From the NCBI GenBank assembly GCA_002450295.1, contig DJYX01000217.1:1-8352 (forward strand): a stretch of DNA of 8,352 nucleotides. Reading direction: 5' to 3'. The notes below the pieces were generated by a model. It was not told where the DNA came from. It was given only the letters and a program-made list of their open reading frames with translations, and did no database searches. The stretch is from Deltaproteobacteria bacterium UBA6967 (lineage in GTDB: Bacteria; SAR324; NAC60-12). Made by a program: the position numbers and the translations under genes. Positions 5,753-8,352 of this stretch are shown here, one piece after another (within the stretch, counting starts at the first letter, position 1; each line of letters opens with the position of its first letter).

Positions 5753-6202
5753 TCATCCGTGCATCCGAATCTTACGCTGTCTGACGATCTCGTCATTAGC
5801 AGAAGTTTGATGCTTCTGCTGGCGCAGTTGGGCTTGCTGATCTTTCAATTGGGTCCAGCCATCGCGTAGGTTCTGAGCGATTTTCAGGACTTCATCAACT
5901 ATCTCAGCATCTTTTTTCAGGTTTGCTTCGATGATTCGACCAATCATGAACACATATAGAGAGCGCAGGTTTTGCGCAACCTTATTACCTTCCTCAACTC
6001 GAAGGGTGACCAGTAGCTCGTTGACGATGTCACGGCTACGTGTCAGGTAGTGATGTGCTCCTTCGTAATCTTTTTCAGCAATCTTGCGCTGTCCCTTCCG
6101 CAAAAAGCGGGACAGTCCATCGTATAGCAAAATAATCAGCGACAACTGATCCGAAGTTTGGATCTTTGTCTGATTGTAATTCTTGTACGGCAACTGGGCC
6201 AT
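5753..6202 (-). CDS. fliS: FliS-family flagellin export chaperone, second copy
   Basis: The 149-residue protein shows the FliS pattern: YKNYNQTKIQTSDQLSLIIL (6-25), LLYDGL (25-30), then helices with NELLVTLRVEEGNKVAQNLRSLY (61-83) and IIEANLKK (90-97). FliS binds the disordered C-terminal end of flagellin in the cytoplasm, prevents early polymerisation, and hands it to the export gate (FlhA). The usual length is about 125-135. Here a Q/K-rich helix (117-131) and a short tail ending RQRKIRMHG extend it, and the sister gene upstream ends in a similar motif. The start is set by AGAGGA 5-6 nt before ATG 6202. It is separated by 123 nt from the other fliS and has its own candidate sigma-28 promoter, so it can be expressed apart from fliD-fliS. 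Confidence 0.88.
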   Translation of the reverse strand: MAQLPYKNYNQTKIQTSDQLSLIILLYDGLSRFLRKGQRKIAEKDYEGAHHYLTRSRDIVNELLVTLRVEEGNKVAQNLRSLYVFMIGRIIEANLKKDAEIVDEVLKIAQNLRDGWTQLKDQQAQLRQQKHQTSANDEIVRQRKIRMHG

Positions 6203-6228
6203 GCTGTCCTCTAGGAGACCTGATTTTT

Positions 6229-6258
6229 AAAAACAGTGATTGGAAGAGAATTTCACTG
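6229..6258 (-). terminator. Hairpin plus T5 between the two fliS genes
   Basis: On the minus strand CAGTGA (6258-6253) pairs with TCACTG (6239-6234), extended outward by a G-U and an A-T pair, and TTTTT follows at 6233-6229, then A5. It looks like a weak intrinsic terminator for transcripts arriving from fliD-fliS. For a transcript started at the sigma-28 promoter it would instead form the extreme 5' end of the mRNA. Confidence 0.4.
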
Positions 6259-6264
6259 CTTCTT

Positions 6265-6292
6265 ATATCGGTCACTCTAGGGAAAAACTTTA
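6265..6292 (-). promoter_or_regulatory. Candidate sigma-28 (FliA) promoter of the second fliS
   Basis: The minus strand reads TAAAGTTT (6292-6285), 12 nt, ACCGATAT (6272-6265). The flagellar sigma-28 consensus is TAAAGTTT-N11-GCCGATAA: the -35 half is a perfect 8 of 8 and the -10 half 6 of 8, with spacing one longer. Transcription would begin near 6258, about 55 nt before the ATG. Location between two flagellar genes in the right direction makes chance unlikely. Confidence 0.6.
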
Positions 6293-6306
6293 GTACTCCT
6301 TCACAA

Positions 6307-6335
6307 GAGAGGTGGATTTTCTACTTCAACCTCTC
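6307..6335. repeat. 7-bp inverted repeat spanning the stop of the first fliS
   Basis: GAGAGGT (6307-6313) is mirrored by ACCTCTC (6329-6335) with a 15-nt spacer. On the minus strand the first arm covers the last two codons (Arg-Gly) before the TGA. No T run follows, so it is not a typical terminator; it may stabilise the fliD-fliS mRNA end. Confidence 0.25.
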
Positions 6336-6856
6336 AAATTGATTCTCCGTTCGCCTGCTTGTGCTGGATTGCTTGGCTGTGGCCGTGGACTTCCCCCCAG
6401 TGCTGCCGCAGCACGCGGCGCCATTCCCGGTTGTGGTCCCATACTCGGCTGTGGAGTAGCAGCGGCCGGCTGAACTCCAGCGCTCTTCTTACCAATGGCA
6501 ACCCAAGCCTCACGTAATTCCATCAACAGTTTACGGACAAGCAACGCAGGCTCAGGATTCTTGCTCATGTTCGATTCAATCAACTGCCCGAACATGTAGC
6601 TATAGAGCGAGCGTAGATTTTTGGCGACCTCACCACCTTTATCCATGTTGAGCGAAGCCATCAATTCGGCAACAATATTTTTGCTTTTGACTAGGTGAGT
6701 GTGAGTTTTTTCTACGTTACCCAGACGCATCTGCTCTACACCGAAAGTGATATTTTTAATCGCCCCATCGTAAAGCATCACGATTAGCTTATTCTGGTCC
6801 ATCGTATTGACCGAAGCCCGCTTGTAGGCGTTTTGATACTTCCCGTACGCACTCAT
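6326..6856 (-). CDS. fliS: FliS-family flagellin export chaperone, with long Pro/Ala-rich extension
   Basis: Residues 1-122 are a complete FliS domain: YGKYQNAYKRASVNTMDQNK (4-23), VMLYDGA (26-32), AELMASLNMDKGGEVAKNLR (63-82), SLYSYMFGQLIESN (83-96). Its role is binding flagellin C-termini before secretion through the flagellar type III apparatus. Unlike usual FliS, a linker rich in Pro, Ala, Gln, Gly and Met (about 126-167) follows, then a terminal basic GERRINLRG. The total of 176 residues is well above the family norm. It starts 38 nt after fliD with AAGGA 7 nt before the ATG, the classical fliD-fliS order, so both are in one transcript. The linker looks disordered; the conserved end motif shared with the next fliS suggests a docking peptide. 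Confidence 0.9.
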   Translation of the reverse strand: MSAYGKYQNAYKRASVNTMDQNKLIVMLYDGAIKNITFGVEQMRLGNVEKTHTHLVKSKNIVAELMASLNMDKGGEVAKNLRSLYSYMFGQLIESNMSKNPEPALLVRKLLMELREAWVAIGKKSAGVQPAAATPQPSMGPQPGMAPRAAAALGGSPRPQPSNPAQAGERRINLRG

Positions 6857-6894
6857 GACTTTCCTTGGGTTGATACGTTCACAAACCTGCTCTA

Positions 6895-8352
6895 CTACTC
6901 TTTCTTTTCACCGCCTTTGCTGCCGTTGAGAGCAGACAACTGCTGCGTGAGATAGCTCTGCTGAGCCTTCAGACGACCCATTGTATTATCCAATTTGGCA
7001 AACTTGATCTGCAGGGATTCCTGCTTATTACTAATTCGTTCATTGAGCGTCTTAATCTGCTTATCATAAGATTGAAGCTGCTCGCTCAAGTCATTCGTTA
7101 CTTGCTTCAGGTCTCCTCCAGCCGGGTCAGTGATTCGTCGTAGGATATCCTTCAGCTGCACCGCAATTCCCTTGGTCACCACTACATTCGCTTCTGGCTC
7201 TCCAGCTTGGACTTGATCTTCAGGGAGGGTGACGAAGAGCCGTAGACCCTCAGCCCCACTTCCATCCGCTCCAACCAGCAACTGTCCTCGACCCGTTGCT
7301 TCGATACCATCGATAGTACCAACCACATCTTCTCCGGTTTTGGCATCATACATCCCTAGTCCTAGCCCAGAGAGGCTCTTTTCTTCGCCTGCTTCAATCT
7401 CTAGGGTTGACTTGGAGCCGTAGATATCAGAGATAAACTGCAAGCCTTCTTCTTTGACTTCCACTCGGATACTGCGTGTTCCTAATACCCGATCCTGGCG
7501 AAGTTGCGATTGGATCTCACGAGCCAGTGATGCTGGTGTGTAAGTACCCTCACGTATCTCAATCAACTCTGAACGCTTGTTGCCACTCGAAAGATAGAAG
7601 GCATTGTTGCTAGAGTTGATCAGAACTGTGCCTGGCAGCGAGCCTCCTGTTAAAGTCCCTCTAGTTGCTACCTTACTGACTTCGACATCGTATCCTTCCG
7701 GATTAATCTGAGTTTTATCAGTCAAGCCTACAAACGCTACTCCCGGTGCATCAGAATCACCATTACTGCGAAAGACATTGGCTACCAGCTCAAAGTTTTC
7801 TGCAATCTTCTCGTCCAGTTTGTTCTCATCAACAGACATGACACCTTTGTCATTAATGCGAATCCCAAGTGCAAAGAGCATATTGTCTGTCTGTGGCAAA
7901 CCGGGTACTGAACCAATTGCTGTTGTTGCAATTTCATTGGTCATCTGGGCCACGTTTCGATCGCTTAATAAGGGAGCTGCAGTTTGTGTAGCAGCATCGT
8001 ACTTGGTCACTTCGGTCGCAGTAGCGTTGAATGTGTTGTAAGCATCGACAAAGTTGATGATGCTCTCGCGAGCCACCTCAGTGTTATCAGATACTGAGAT
8101 CGTGATTGGTTCTTCGCTGGAATCTAAGATTTCCATACGAAGTCCCGGAACCAGGTCATCAATCATGTTATTGTCCCGCCGAATCTCTAGTCCTCCACCT
8201 TCCCGAGTTGCTCCAAGGCGTAACACCAAATCCTTAGCCTCTCGAACCGTTGCTGTCGTAGCACTGATCTCAAATTTATCACCTGCGAGCAACTCTCCTT
8301 CCCCAAGCATCAAGGACAATCCTGAGTCGAAGGGAACCGCATCACCCGGCTG
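6895..8352 (-). CDS. fliD: Flagellar hook-associated protein 2 (FliD, filament cap), C-terminal part
   Basis: The frame is open from the right edge (codons QPGDAVPF and on) to TAA 6895, about 485 residues of FliD lacking the N-terminus. Visible are GLEIRRDNNMIDDLVPGLRM (43-62, counting from the TTG at 8319), the typical 'I.R.SN.I.D.I.G..', then TISVSDNT and FVDAYN (90-95), and a C-terminal coiled coil (about 405-465: YDKQIKTLNERI, LDNTMGRLKAQQSYL). FliD caps the growing filament and guides flagellin assembly, its coiled ends anchoring to FlgL. Between about 207 and 375 sits a large variable domain (VEVSKVATRGTLTGGSLPGT, GTIDGIEATGRGQLL) resembling flagellin/hook 'IN' repeat domains that interrupt many FliD proteins. 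The protein ends in a charged GSKGGEKKE. The TTG or ATG near 8319-8310 are internal, not starts. Confidence 0.92.
   Translation of the reverse strand, partial: QPGDAVPFDSGLSLMLGEGELLAGDKFEISATTATVREAKDLVLRLGATREGGGLEIRRDNNMIDDLVPGLRMEILDSSEEPITISVSDNTEVARESIINFVDAYNTFNATATEVTKYDAATQTAAPLLSDRNVAQMTNEIATTAIGSVPGLPQTDNMLFALGIRINDKGVMSVDENKLDEKIAENFELVANVFRSNGDSDAPGVAFVGLTDKTQINPEGYDVEVSKVATRGTLTGGSLPGTVLINSSNNAFYLSSGNKRSELIEIREGTYTPASLAREIQSQLRQDRVLGTRSIRVEVKEEGLQFISDIYGSKSTLEIEAGEEKSLSGLGLGMYDAKTGEDVVGTIDGIEATGRGQLLVGADGSGAEGLRLFVTLPEDQVQAGEPEANVVVTKGIAVQLKDILRRITDPAGGDLKQVTNDLSEQLQSYDKQIKTLNERISNKQESLQIKFAKLDNTMGRLKAQQSYLTQQLSALNGSKGGEKKE

Noticed and set aside
5588..5869. 93-codon plus-strand frame over the GC-rich island
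   Set aside because: Half of it is antisense to the well-supported second fliS, and it has no ribosome site and no family-like motif.
1..8352. CRISPR array, phage or defence system
   Set aside because: No regularly spaced direct repeats, cas-like, phage structural or toxin-antitoxin pair was seen apart from the small membrane frame at 4902.

Overview
This window looks like a stretch of a flagellated Gram-negative bacterial chromosome. It encodes an outer-membrane-type protein with a signal peptide, an MnmC-type tRNA methyltransferase, and flagellar cap and chaperone genes. Coding DNA is of moderate GC, while the two long intergenic stretches (about 0.45-1.6 kb and 4.65-5.57 kb) are clearly AT-rich and low in coding content. 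Lineage cannot be fixed from the sequence; a marine delta-/SAR324-like proteobacterium is only a guess. All recognisable full-length genes lie on the minus strand.

Left part (1-1600): an insertion-sequence graveyard. The left edge holds the start of a minus-strand TnpB-like (IS200/IS605 OrfB) frame, just downstream of what looks like the C-terminal tail of another TnpB. On the plus strand, about 640-945 carries a heavily decayed IS5-type DDE transposase split over several frames. Position 1378-1481 is a 104-nt element that folds into a strong multi-branched structure with a 14-bp closing stem and could be a small RNA.

Middle part (1594-4617): tRNA-Arg(CCT), then a probable operon of a secreted beta-barrel-like protein, a stand-alone MnmC-type methyltransferase, and a PurD-like ATP-grasp protein with altered substrate and ATP-loop motifs. 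A hairpin terminator closes the operon.

Second AT-rich gap (4650-5566): mostly empty, but 4902-5057 on the plus strand holds a small single-span membrane-protein frame. It has a Shine-Dalgarno sequence, a promoter-like pair, an in-frame amber codon after 24 residues, and a cUUCGg hairpin at its final stop.

Right part (5567-8352): the flagellar cluster fliD (5' end outside the window) - fliS - fliS, read leftward. The second fliS has its own candidate sigma-28 promoter. Both FliS proteins carry unusual C-terminal extensions ending in the same short basic motif. Downstream of the second fliS lies a GC-rich, hairpin-dense island of about 165 nt that no convincing gene explains.
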